A stretch of DNA of 64,000 bases from NCBI RefSeq assembly GCF_026167545.1, contig NZ_CP110678.1, forward strand, positions 124,001 to 188,000, read 5' to 3'. Below the pieces are notes generated by a model. That model was not told where the DNA came from, did not search any database, and saw nothing but the letters and a program-made list of their open reading frames with translations. Below are positions 9,572-17,684 of this stretch, piece by piece (within the stretch, counting starts at the first letter, position 1; each line of letters starts with the position of its first letter). This DNA comes from Sphingomonas sp. S1-29 (lineage in GTDB: Bacteria > Pseudomonadota > Alphaproteobacteria > Sphingomonadales > Sphingomonadaceae). The translations under genes and the position numbers were made by a program.

Positions 9572-9605
9572 AAAAAATGGCCCGCCGATACGCGATCGGC
9601 GGGCC
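9572..9605 (-). terminator. Rho-independent terminator of the manganese catalase gene
   Basis: Perfect 11-bp stem (GGCCCGCCGAT, 9579-9589, with its complement at 9595-9605), a 5-nt loop, and on the minus strand a run of six T at 9577-9572. It starts 7 bp after the catalase stop codon. Confidence 0.9.
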
Positions 9606-9611
9606 AGGGCA

Positions 9612-10559
9612 TTACATCGCGTCGGCCATCTTCACCGCGTCGTCGACATCGGCGGCAGCGCCCTTGTCGTCGCCGGTGATCCGGCCTGCGCCTGCGCCCG
9701 CGCCGAGATCGACGCCGGTGGTCGGATCGCCGGTCGGCACCGATGCGGTGCGCACGGCGAGCTTTTCGGCGGTCTTGGCGTCGGTCTTGTCGAGCACGAC
9801 CGAGGCCGAGCCGTCGCCGTCATCGAACGGCATCGTCTGTTCGAGGTCGTCGATCCGCTCCCACTGCTCGCCCGAATTCCACGGGCCGTCCATGTCGCCT
9901 TCGCCCTGCGACGTGTTGACGTAGACATTGGCGTATTTCTCGATTCCCGGCAGCTTGCCCGACGGGAAATTGTCCTCGATCGCGTAGAGCGCCTTCTCGA
10001 ACGACTTCTGATGCGCGATCTCGCGCGTCATCAGGAAGCCCAGCGCGTCCTTGATGCCGGGATCGTCGGTGATGTTGATCAACCGCTCGTAAACGATCTT
10101 GGCTCGGCTCTCGGCGGCGATGTTCGAGCGCAGGTCGCACGTCGGATCGCCGCGGCTGTCGATATAGGCGGCGGTCCATGGCACGCCCGACGAGTTGGTC
10201 AGCGAGGGGCCACCACCGTATAGCAGCGACTGGGTGTGGCTGTTGCCGCCCTTGGTCATCGACAGATACAGCTCTGCCTCTTCCATCGACGCTTCGGCGA
10301 GCTGCGCCTTGGCACCCTTATTGAGCATCGCGACGATCGAACCGATCACTTCGAGATGGCTGAGTTCCTCGGTCGCGATGTCGATCAGCAGATCCTTACG
10401 GCCCGGATCGAGTTCGCCTAGCCCCTGGGTGAAGTAACGCATCGCTGCAGCAAGCTCGCCATCGGCGCCGCCAAACTGCTCGAGCATCAGCGACGCCAAC
10501 ACTGGGTTAGGTTCGGCAACGCGAACAGTATATTGCAGCCGTTTGTTGTGCATGAACAT
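9612..10559 (-). CDS. Manganese catalase
   Basis: A 315-residue non-heme dimanganese catalase that dismutates hydrogen peroxide in the cytoplasm. Ferritin-like helices carry the ligands: the Glu of GADGELAAAMRYF, the E-x-x-H pair in ATEELSHLEVIGSI, and the Glu and His in TREIAHQKSFEKAL. The C-terminal ~90 residues are acidic and low in complexity, as in other proteobacterial members. It is flanked by its own terminator and by an EcfG-type promoter, so it is a single-gene unit of the general stress response. The start could be the ATG two codons further in. Confidence 0.92.
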   Translation of the reverse strand: MFMHNKRLQYTVRVAEPNPVLASLMLEQFGGADGELAAAMRYFTQGLGELDPGRKDLLIDIATEELSHLEVIGSIVAMLNKGAKAQLAEASMEEAELYLSMTKGGNSHTQSLLYGGGPSLTNSSGVPWTAAYIDSRGDPTCDLRSNIAAESRAKIVYERLINITDDPGIKDALGFLMTREIAHQKSFEKALYAIEDNFPSGKLPGIEKYANVYVNTSQGEGDMDGPWNSGEQWERIDDLEQTMPFDDGDGSASVVLDKTDAKTAEKLAVRTASVPTGDPTTGVDLGAGAGAGRITGDDKGAAADVDDAVKMADAM

Positions 10560-10594
10560 CGGCAGGTTCCAGTTCTGTCAGGAGGTTCCGGCAG

Positions 10595-10619
10595 AACGGG
10601 TCGCCAACGGCGATGTTCC
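10595..10619 (-). promoter_or_regulatory. EcfG (general stress sigma factor) promoter of the manganese catalase
   Basis: On the minus strand GGAAC (10619-10615) is followed after exactly 16 bp by CGTT (10598-10595). This matches the alphaproteobacterial EcfG consensus GGAAC-N16/17-CGTT. The -10 element lies 36 bp upstream of the catalase start codon. Confidence 0.75.
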
Positions 10620-10767
10620 TATCGTTTCGCCGACGACATCAATTCTTGATTTCGATCATGACGATTAGCTTTCCACCGCCATCGGTACCACTGTGTTTTG
10701 GCCGTATTAACAGTATGGTAGCAGCTTCTGGAGCTGTCTGTCCCAAGCCGATAAATGGACTGCTTCG

Positions 10768-11199
10768 CTACTTTGCCGCAGCAAGCCGTTCGAGCGTGGC
10801 GACATCGGCTTGCCCCGCGAACCATCGCCCGATCGCCTCGCCGAAGATCGGCGGGCCGCCCGTCGCGGCGAACAGTGTCAGCGACGAGCGAAGCTTGAGC
10901 GCGTCGACAGGCCCGAACACGGCCGCAGCGTCGGCGGTGTCCGGAAGGGCCTGCAGCGCCGAAGTGCACGCAATCAGTCGCGGTCCGAGCAGTGGGTGCG
11001 CCAGATAGGCGATGGCTTCGTCGCGCGATGCGATCGCAAAATGCTGCGCGATCTCGCTGCGGCCGAGGCCGGCGATCTGCGGGAAGATGAACCACATCCA
11101 GTGGCTACGCTTTCGCCCCGCGCCGATCTCGGCCAGCGCCGCGGCATAGGTGTCCTGCTGCGCCAGCACGAAGCGCTCGAGGTTGAACCGATCGGCCAT
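10768..11199 (-). CDS. DUF1810-family protein
   Basis: A 143-residue cytoplasmic protein recognised by FNLERFVLAQQDTYAAALAE at the start, then RKRSHWMWFIFPQIAGLG and YLAHPLLGPRL. This is the calpastatin-like DUF1810 family, whose biochemical role is unknown. The start MADRFN at 11199 is chosen because the family begins there; an in-frame ATG lies 30 bp upstream. It stands between the catalase promoter region and the Crp/Fnr gene, divergent from the latter. Confidence 0.85.
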   Translation of the reverse strand: MADRFNLERFVLAQQDTYAAALAEIGAGRKRSHWMWFIFPQIAGLGRSEIAQHFAIASRDEAIAYLAHPLLGPRLIACTSALQALPDTADAAAVFGPVDALKLRSSLTLFAATGGPPIFGEAIGRWFAGQADVATLERLAAAK

Positions 11200-11340
11200 C
11201 GCGTGAAACCCCTGTTCATTGCGGCGCAAAAAATGTCGTAACTTCGATACTTAATCGGTTAGGACGGGGTTGGTTGCTGCCGTCCGGCCGATATGCCACC
11301 CAGTTTAACGCGATCTGTACGACCCGAGCGAAAGACGTCC

Positions 11341-12099
11341 ATGCTGATGAATCAAAGTCCGCTCGCGCCGATGGTGCGCAAGCTCGAACTATGGGCCAAT
11401 TTCACCGACGTCGAGCGCGAGGCGTTGTTGGCCTTGCCCTATGTGCTGCAGTCGCTTGCCCCTAACCAGGCGATCATCAACGAAGGCGATCGCGCGACGC
11501 ATTCGTGCCTGCTGCGATCGGGCTTTGCCTATCGGCAGAAGATCGTCCGTACCGGGGCGCGGCAGATCCTGGCGGTGCACATGGCGGGCGACATGGTCGA
11601 TCTGCAGAACTCGCTGCTGCGGATCGCCGATCACGGGGTGCTGGCGCTCACCCCTGCTGAGGTCGCCTTCATTCCGCGCGAGGCGGTGCTCGACCTGGCG
11701 TTCAAGCATCGCACGATCGGCGAGGCCTTGTGGTTCGACACGCTGGTCGACGGGTCGCTGTTCCGCGAACGGATCGTCGGCATTGGCCGCCGCGACGGCG
11801 CCACCCGCATCGCGCACCTGCTGTGCGAGTTCGGTCTTCGGCTCGAAGTCGCCGGGCTGGGCAGCCACCATGAATATGAATTGCCGATGACGCAGGAAGA
11901 GCTTGGCGACTGCCTGGGGCTGACACCGGTGCACGTGAATCGGATGTTGCGGATATTGTCCGACGAGGCGCTGATCGAACGCAAGCAGCGCGCGGTCCGG
12001 ATCGTCGATTGGGCGGGGCTGGTCCGGCGCGGCGATTTCGACGGCAGCTATCTGCACATGCGCTCCGAATGCGCGCGGCTTTGGAACCCCGCTTCCTAG
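11341..12099 (+). CDS. Crp/Fnr-family transcriptional regulator
   Basis: A 252-residue regulator. The N-terminal half is a cyclic-nucleotide-binding fold (NEGDRATHSCLLRSGFAYRQ and the jelly-roll segments after it); the C-terminal half is a Crp-type helix-turn-helix (TQEELGDCLGLTPVHVNRML). The N-terminal cysteine cluster of true Fnr is absent, so it is not an iron-sulfur oxygen sensor; FixK-like or heme/redox types remain possible. ATG at 11341 (MLMNQSPL) is preferred; another in-frame ATG lies 48 bp upstream. Its stop overlaps that of the converging universal stress protein gene by 4 bp, a pairing often seen in stress and low-oxygen regulons. Confidence 0.85.
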   Translation: MLMNQSPLAPMVRKLELWANFTDVEREALLALPYVLQSLAPNQAIINEGDRATHSCLLRSGFAYRQKIVRTGARQILAVHMAGDMVDLQNSLLRIADHGVLALTPAEVAFIPREAVLDLAFKHRTIGEALWFDTLVDGSLFRERIVGIGRRDGATRIAHLLCEFGLRLEVAGLGSHHEYELPMTQEELGDCLGLTPVHVNRMLRILSDEALIERKQRAVRIVDWAGLVRRGDFDGSYLHMRSECARLWNPAS

Positions 12100-12941
12100 C
12101 GGATCAGCAACACCGGGGTGCGGACGGTGCGGATCATCGTCGTCGTCGTGCTGCCGACGATCAGCGAGCGCAGCCGCGAATGGCCATAGGCGCCCATCAT
12201 CAGCATCGCGCCGGGCGTCGCCGCGACGATATCGGAGATGACCTGTTCGGGTTTTCCTTTTCGCAGCGTCGTGGTCATCTCGTGCCCGACGCTGAGCTGC
12301 GCGGTGGCGGCCTTGAGCGCGAGGCGATGCCCGTCATGCTCGCTGTCGGCCATCACGATATGCACCGGCAGCCCGGCCAGCAGCGGTGAATTGACCAGCC
12401 GTTCGAGCGCGCGATCGGCGGCGGGGCTGGCGTCATAGGCGAACACGATCCGCTCGGGCGGTCCGGCGGTGCGGCTGGCGATCAGGATCGGCTTGTTGCT
12501 CGCGCGCACGACGCGTTCGATCTTCGATCCGACATGGTCGATCGCGAATTCGTGGCTGGCGCCGCGCTTGCCGATCACGACGATCCGCGCATCGGCTTCC
12601 TGCTCGAGGATCGTCTCGACGATGCCGCCCTGGCGGTGGAGCGTCCGCACGTCGGCGACGCCGCTCTCGCGCAGCCGGGCCTCGCCCGCCTGGAGCAAAA
12701 TCTCGCTCCGTTCGCCCTGGAAGCGCGCATCGGCGGCATCGAGTTGCGCCAGCTCGGCGACCAGATCGGTCTTGGCACCCGGTCCGATCGCACCCGCCAG
12801 CGCGTTGCTTGCGGCATCCTTGCGCTGGACGACGTGGAGCAGTTCGACCGGCATTTCGAGCCGCTTGGCGGCCCAGGCGGCGAGGTCGCAGACCGCATTG
12901 GCGTAGCTCGAGGCATCGATACAGGCGAGGATGTTCTGCAG
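12096..12941 (-). CDS. Tandem universal stress protein (UspA family), probable CTG start
   Basis: A protein of about 281 residues with two Usp domains: the first opens with NILACIDASSYANA, the second with ERIVFAYDASPAADRAL and ends with the nucleotide-loop motif MGAYGHSRLRSLIVGS. The second domain keeps the G-x2-G-x9-G(S/T) ATP-binding pattern; in the first it is degraded. No ATG fits: an ATG at 13001 would add a GC-rich tail foreign to the family. AGGAG at 12953-12949 stands 7 bases before CTG (12941), which opens exactly at the family N-terminus, and only 1 base before TTG (12947). CTG is my first choice, with low certainty. Confidence 0.8.
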   Translation of the reverse strand: MQNILACIDASSYANAVCDLAAWAAKRLEMPVELLHVVQRKDAASNALAGAIGPGAKTDLVAELAQLDAADARFQGERSEILLQAGEARLRESGVADVRTLHRQGGIVETILEQEADARIVVIGKRGASHEFAIDHVGSKIERVVRASNKPILIASRTAGPPERIVFAYDASPAADRALERLVNSPLLAGLPVHIVMADSEHDGHRLALKAATAQLSVGHEMTTTLRKGKPEQVISDIVAATPGAMLMMGAYGHSRLRSLIVGSTTTTMIRTVRTPVLLIR

Positions 12942-13081
12942 GGTCAATCTCCTAATCGATCGCCGCGGGGTTGCGCTGGCGCCCCCGGCCGGTCGAACCA
13001 CGACGATAAAAGGGCTTTGGCACGAGCTTGCGCCGATGCGCGTTCGGCCCTGCTATAGCGCGGTCGATCGCGCGCGTCGGC

Positions 13082-13861
13082 CTAAAAGGAGGGCTGGTCG
13101 GGGTCGCCGTCGCCAACCGGCGCGTGGATGCCACATTCCACCTTGTCCCACCCTTTCCAGCGGCCCGAGCGCGGGTCTTCGCCGGGGGCGACCTTGCTGG
13201 TGCACGGTGCGCAGCCGATCGAGGGGAAGCCCTTCGCGACCAGCGGATGCACCGGCAGATCATGCGCGACGAAATAGTCGGTCAGGTCGGCCTGGGTCCA
13301 GGTCGCCAGCGGGTTGAGCTTGAGCCGCCCGAAATCGTCCGACGCGTCGAGCTCGAAGCGCGGCAAGGCGCTTCGCGTCGAAGCCTGGAATGCCTTGCGC
13401 CCGGTCACCGTCGCGTCGAATCCCGCCAGCGCACGCGCCAGCCGCACGACCTTGCGGATCTCGCAGCAGCCATCAGGATCGTATGACCAGCGCAGCCCGG
13501 TCTCGTCGCGCTTGGCCAGCGTCTCGGGGTCGGGGCGGAGGATGCGAAGGTCGGTAAGCCCCAGCCGCTCGACCAATTGGTCGCGGTACAGCAGCGTCTC
13601 GGGAAAATGCTTCTCGGTGTCGAGGAACAGCACGGGCACGCTGCGATCGACGCTCGCCACCAGATGCAGCAACGCCGCCGAATCGGCGCCGAACGACGAA
13701 ACGATCGCGGCATCGCCGAGCATCGCCTCGCCCAGCACCGCGCGCAGCATTTCCACGGTATCGCGCCCGCGGAACAGCTCGTTCAGCCGGTGCGCGTCGG
13801 CCGCGGTAAAGCGCGGACCGGTATCGATCCGATCGACCGGGCGGAGCAGGGCATTAGCCAT
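13082..13861 (-). CDS. cysH: Phosphoadenylyl-sulfate / adenylyl-sulfate reductase
   Basis: A 259-residue PAPS/APS reductase of assimilatory sulfate reduction. SSFGADSAALLHLV is the nucleotide-binding PP-motif; LDTEKHFPETL follows. The cysteine pairs CCEIRKV and CAPCT indicate the [4Fe-4S] type that usually prefers APS, and the catalytic Cys lies in the C-terminal VECGIH. Start MANALLRP at 13861 overlaps the end of the DUF934 gene by 8 bp. Last gene of the operon running leftwards from cobA. Confidence 0.93.
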   Translation of the reverse strand: MANALLRPVDRIDTGPRFTAADAHRLNELFRGRDTVEMLRAVLGEAMLGDAAIVSSFGADSAALLHLVASVDRSVPVLFLDTEKHFPETLLYRDQLVERLGLTDLRILRPDPETLAKRDETGLRWSYDPDGCCEIRKVVRLARALAGFDATVTGRKAFQASTRSALPRFELDASDDFGRLKLNPLATWTQADLTDYFVAHDLPVHPLVAKGFPSIGCAPCTSKVAPGEDPRSGRWKGWDKVECGIHAPVGDGDPDQPSF

Positions 13862-14315
13862 GCCGTAGCTTCCACACCGGCGCCCGCCCATCGGCCGCCG
13901 ATTGGTAGACATTCTGGTAGCGCGTCAGCGCGCGGTCGAGCACCGCGGCATCGATCGCGGCAGCTGGCGCGAAGCTGTCGAAGCCGCAGCGGCGCATCAA
14001 CGGCAGCTGATCGACCAGCACGTCGCCCTCGGCACGCAGTTCGCCGGTATAGCCCGCCTCGCGCAGCACCCGCGCCGCCGAATAGCCGCGCCCGTCGCGG
14101 AAGGTCGGAAAGCCGATCTCGATCAGCGCGATCCGGTCGAGATGGACGAGCAACGCGCGCGCATCCTCGCCGGCTTCGATCCGCACCGCGGTGGCGTTCG
14201 ATTGGCCGAGGAACGATTCCAGCGTCACCGCAGGCTCGTCATGCGGCTCGTCGTCGCGGAAGCGCAGCAGCGTCTCGTCGGTGCCCGCCTCGTTGGCGAT
14301 GTCATGCAGGGCCAT
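13854..14315 (-). CDS. DUF934-family protein of the sulfite reductase operon
   Basis: A 153-residue protein with the family blocks LIEIGFPTFRDGRGYSAARV and DQLPLMRRCGFDSF. DUF934 proteins are encoded next to sulfite reductase in many proteobacteria, and a role in electron delivery or maturation has been suggested but not shown. It begins 14 bp inside the 3' end of the cysI gene and overlaps cysH, so the three are tightly coupled. Confidence 0.9.
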   Translation of the reverse strand: MALHDIANEAGTDETLLRFRDDEPHDEPAVTLESFLGQSNATAVRIEAGEDARALLVHLDRIALIEIGFPTFRDGRGYSAARVLREAGYTGELRAEGDVLVDQLPLMRRCGFDSFAPAAAIDAAVLDRALTRYQNVYQSAADGRAPVWKLRHG

Positions 14316-15939
14316 AAATCGCCTCCTTGAAGGGTTCCATGCCGATGCGGCGATAGGTGTCGACGAAGCGCTCGCCCTGTTCGCGGTGCGCGAGATAGAC
14401 GTCGGTGGCCTTTTCGACCGCGTCGACGACGCCGTCCTCCGAAAAGCCCGGGCCGGTGATCTTGGCGAGGCTGACGTCCTCGGCCCCCGAACCGCCGAAC
14501 GACAGCTGGTAGTTTTCGAGGCCTTTCTTGTCGACGCCCAGGATGCCGATATGCCCGGCATGATGGTGGCCGCAGGCGTTGATGCAGCCCGAAATCTTGA
14601 GCTTCAGTTCGCCAAGCTCGCGCTGGCGATCGAGATCGGCGAAGCGCTCGGCGATCTTCTGCGCGACCGGGATCGAGCGCGCATTGGCGAGGCTGCAATA
14701 ATCGAGGCCGGGGCAGGCGATGATGTCGCTGATCAGGTCGAGATTGGCCTCGGCCAGTCCCGCCTCGTGCAACGCCTGCCATACCGCATAGAGATCGGCC
14801 TTGCGGACATGCGGCAGCACGATGTTCTGCGCGTGGGTGACGCGCAGCTCGTCGAAGCTGTAGCGCTGCGCAAGGTCGGCCATCAGGTCGATCTGGTCGG
14901 CGCTGGCATCGCCCGGAATACCGCCCGCGGGCTTCAGGCTGATCGTCGCGATCGCATAGCCCGGCTGCTTGTGCTGCTTCACGTTCTGGTCGAGCCACAC
15001 CGCGAAATCGGGATCGCTGCGATCGAGCGTGTCGGGTGCGTCGGCGGCGAATGCCGGCGGCGCGAAGAACGCCTTGATCCGCTCGAACTCGGCGACGGGC
15101 GGGTCGATCCCCAGCGCCTTGACCGCGACGAACTCTTCCTCGACCTGGCGGCGATATTCGTCAGCGCCGATCTCGTGGACCAGGATCTTGATCCGGGCCT
15201 TGTACATATTGTCGCGGCGGCCGTAGCGATTGTAGACGCGCAGGCACGCTTCGAGATAGCTCAGCAGGCCCGACAGCGGCACGAACTCGGCGATTTCGGT
15301 CGCGATCATCGGGGTGCGGCCCATGCCGCCGCCGACGAACACGCGCGCGCCATGCGCGCCATCGCGCTCGACAATCTCGATGCCGATATCGTGCAGCCGC
15401 ATCGCGGCGCGGTCTTCCTTGGCGGCGATCACCGCAATCTTGAACTTGCGCGGCAGATAGCTGAATTCGGGGTGGAAGCTGCTCCACTGGCGCAGCAACT
15501 CGGCCCAGGGGCGCGGATCGGTAATCTCGTCGGCGGCGGCGCCGGCGAACTGGTCGGACGAGATATTGCGGATGCAATTGCCCGAGGTCTGGATCGCATG
15601 CATCTCGACCGTCGCCAGCTCGGCGAGGATGTCGGGCGTATCTTCAAGCTTGATCCAGTTGAACTGCAGGTTTTGCCGCGTGGTGAAATGGCCATAGCCG
15701 CGGTCGTATTTGCGCGCGATATGCCCCAGCATCCGCATCTGGCGGCTGTCGAGCGTGCCATAGGGGATCGCGACGCGCAGCATATAGGCGTGGAGCTGCA
15801 GATACAGGCCGTTCATCAGCCGCAGCGGCTTGAACTGGTCCTCGCTCAGCTCGCCCGACAGGCGGCGTTCGACCTGGTCGCGAAACTCGGCGACGCGGGT
15901 GTCGACCAAATTCTGGTCGTATTGGTCATATTGGTACAT
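14302..15939 (-). CDS. cysI: Sulfite reductase hemoprotein (nitrite/sulfite reductase family)
   Basis: A 545-residue siroheme/[4Fe-4S] reductase converting sulfite to sulfide. Two ferredoxin-like repeats (ARKYDRGYGHFTTRQNLQFN and FDELRVTHAQNIVLPHV) and the two cysteine motifs SGNCIRN...CPGLDYC and GCINACGHHH hold the coupled cofactors. It lies in one operon with siroheme-pathway cobA and cysH, which supports sulfite rather than nitrite as the substrate. No separate flavoprotein CysJ is encoded nearby, as is usual in alphaproteobacteria. Confidence 0.93.
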   Translation of the reverse strand: MYQYDQYDQNLVDTRVAEFRDQVERRLSGELSEDQFKPLRLMNGLYLQLHAYMLRVAIPYGTLDSRQMRMLGHIARKYDRGYGHFTTRQNLQFNWIKLEDTPDILAELATVEMHAIQTSGNCIRNISSDQFAGAAADEITDPRPWAELLRQWSSFHPEFSYLPRKFKIAVIAAKEDRAAMRLHDIGIEIVERDGAHGARVFVGGGMGRTPMIATEIAEFVPLSGLLSYLEACLRVYNRYGRRDNMYKARIKILVHEIGADEYRRQVEEEFVAVKALGIDPPVAEFERIKAFFAPPAFAADAPDTLDRSDPDFAVWLDQNVKQHKQPGYAIATISLKPAGGIPGDASADQIDLMADLAQRYSFDELRVTHAQNIVLPHVRKADLYAVWQALHEAGLAEANLDLISDIIACPGLDYCSLANARSIPVAQKIAERFADLDRQRELGELKLKISGCINACGHHHAGHIGILGVDKKGLENYQLSFGGSGAEDVSLAKITGPGFSEDGVVDAVEKATDVYLAHREQGERFVDTYRRIGMEPFKEAIYGPA

Positions 15940-15940
15940 T

Positions 15941-16237
15941 TCAGATTACCCAGTTGCCCGCCGACGGATCGGCGGGTTTCAACGTCAGATCGGGGCGTAT
16001 CGTTGGGCCGAGCGCGCGGACGCGGTCCTTGATATGCGCGGGGCGGGGGCCCTCGGGGGTAGCGGTCGCGTCGATCACATAGGGCACGTTGACGCGCCGC
16101 GCGGCCTCTTCCTGGCGCGCCAGTGCTTCGCCCGCCTCGCCGACATCGGCCGAGTCTTCCACGTGCCGCGACCAGCCCGAGCCGGTCCACCACACCACGT
16201 CGCCGGTCTTCAGATCATTGCCGGTCAGTATCTTCAC
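15941..16237 (-). CDS. DUF2849-family small protein
   Basis: A 98-residue protein with a GTG start at 16237 that overlaps the cobA stop by 4 bp; its stop is 1 bp from the cysI start. It opens KILTGNDLKTGDVVWWTG, the hallmark of DUF2849, followed by a helix rich in Glu and Ala. The family is found almost only between cobA/cysG and cysI in alphaproteobacteria, so it probably helps sulfite reductase or siroheme insertion; no activity is known. Confidence 0.88.
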   Translation of the reverse strand: MKILTGNDLKTGDVVWWTGSGWSRHVEDSADVGEAGEALARQEEAARRVNVPYVIDATATPEGPRPAHIKDRVRALGPTIRPDLTLKPADPSAGNWVI

Positions 16238-17022
16238 GCAATATTCTCCGCCACTTTGGCCCAGCGCGCCAATTTGTCCTGCGCGTCCGACAGTTCGACC
16301 ACTTCGCCCACCACGATGATCGCGGGGCTGGCCACCTGCTCGCGATCGACCATCGCGCCGAGATCGGCAAGCAAGGTCTTGAGCGCGCGGCTGCCTTCGC
16401 AGGTGCCGCGTTCGAGCACCGCCACCGGCATGTCGGGCGCGACGCCTTCGCCCATCAGCTTTTCCGCAATGTCGCTCGCGGTGGCGACGCCCATGTAGAT
16501 CACCAGCGTGCGGCCCTGGCCCGCGAGCCCCGACCAGTCCTGATCGGCGAGCCCCTTGCACTGGCCCGCGACGAAGCTGACCGCGCTCGAATGATCGCGG
16601 TGAGTCAGCGGCAGCATCGCTTCCGCCGCGCAGCCCAGCGCCGCCGAAACCCCGGGGATGACCTCGACGCGAAGCCCCTCGGCGCGCACCGCCTCGACCT
16701 CTTCGCCGCCCCGGCCGAAGATGAAGGGGTCGCCGCCCTTGAGCCGTACGACGATCGCGCCAGTCTTCACGTGCGCGACGATCAGCGCGTTGATGCCGTC
16801 CTGCGGCACGGTGTGGCGCGCGCGCTTCTTGGCGACCGAGATGCGCTGTGCCCCGGCGGGCGCGAGATCGAGCACGCGCGGATCGACCAGGCCGTCATGA
16901 ATGACGATATCGGCCATTCGCAACGCTTCGACCGCGCGAACGGTGAGCAGCCCGGGATCGCCGGGGCCGGCGCCGACCAGGATGACGCGTCCGCGCGCGG
17001 TAGGATCGAGGAGACTTGCCAT
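16234..17022 (-). CDS. cobA: Uroporphyrinogen-III C-methyltransferase
   Basis: A 262-residue SAM-dependent methyltransferase making precorrin-2, the siroheme precursor needed by the sulfite reductase encoded downstream. Visible motifs: VGAGPGDPGLLTVRAVEAL, VRLKGGDPFIFGRGGEE, IPGVSAALG, and PLTHRDHSSAVSFVAG. It lacks the CysG dehydrogenase/ferrochelatase domain, so another gene must finish siroheme. First gene of the compact five-gene sulfur operon; the 77-bp gap upstream is the likely promoter region. Confidence 0.93.
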   Translation of the reverse strand: MASLLDPTARGRVILVGAGPGDPGLLTVRAVEALRMADIVIHDGLVDPRVLDLAPAGAQRISVAKKRARHTVPQDGINALIVAHVKTGAIVVRLKGGDPFIFGRGGEEVEAVRAEGLRVEVIPGVSAALGCAAEAMLPLTHRDHSSAVSFVAGQCKGLADQDWSGLAGQGRTLVIYMGVATASDIAEKLMGEGVAPDMPVAVLERGTCEGSRALKTLLADLGAMVDREQVASPAIIVVGEVVELSDAQDKLARWAKVAENIA

Positions 17023-17099
17023 GAAGGGTAAATGGTCGCTCGGCGGGATACGGGCAACCGATGTTGCTTTGGGGCGGGGGAAGGGATTCTTTCCCTCGC

Positions 17100-17678
17100 T
17101 TATTCCGCGTCGTCTTCCTCGGTCGGGATGCGGCGCTGCCAGACGATCGCGGGCAGGGCGATGCGTTGCCCCGCGCTGCCGTCCCATTCGACCGCGAACC
17201 CCGCCGTGCGCAAAGCGGCGCTCACCGCCTGGCCGACCGCCAGACCCTCGGCCGGATCGTCGCCCAGCGCACCGAAGGCAATCGCCAGCCCGTCGCCGTC
17301 GATCGCGCCTTCGACGTCCTGGCCGTGGAAGAAGCAATAGCCGTGATAGGTGCCCTCGGGCTCCTCGGCGACGACTTCGCGCACATCGTCATGCCCGTCG
17401 GCGATCGTGTAGCCGGCGTGCTGCAACGCGCAGATGCCGTCGTCGTGCAGCGCTTCGAACACCGCATCGAGCCGGTCGCAATCGGTTTGCGCGGGCCAAC
17501 TCGCTTCGGCCGCCAGCTTCTCGGCGAAACTCGCATCGATCGCGGCACGCAGCGCCTCGACATCGTCGTCTGGCTCGACGATTTCCTCGAGCAACTCGCG
17601 CGCCTCGTCGATCGTGTAGAAGCCCGACCACGCCCATTTGCGGATCGAATCGAGCGCATATTCCTCGTCGGTCATCAT
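17100..17678 (-). CDS. Acidic hypothetical protein (DUF6891-like)
   Basis: A 192-residue acidic cytoplasmic protein. The start region YALDSIRKWAWSGFYTIDEA and the middle CALQHAGYTIADGHDDVREV, then YHGYCFFHGQDVEGA, resemble a family I believe is catalogued as DUF6891; I could not check this. No catalytic motif is evident. It starts 6 bp after the astD stop and is therefore probably cotranscribed with astD. Function unknown. Confidence 0.75.
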   Translation of the reverse strand: MMTDEEYALDSIRKWAWSGFYTIDEARELLEEIVEPDDDVEALRAAIDASFAEKLAAEASWPAQTDCDRLDAVFEALHDDGICALQHAGYTIADGHDDVREVVAEEPEGTYHGYCFFHGQDVEGAIDGDGLAIAFGALGDDPAEGLAVGQAVSAALRTAGFAVEWDGSAGQRIALPAIVWQRRIPTEEDDAE

Positions 17679-17684
17679 GGTCCT

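Noticed and set aside
14191..16032. Plus-strand 613-codon frame opposite cysI and DUF934
   Set aside because: Antisense to a tightly overlapping sulfur operon; composition typical of shadows.
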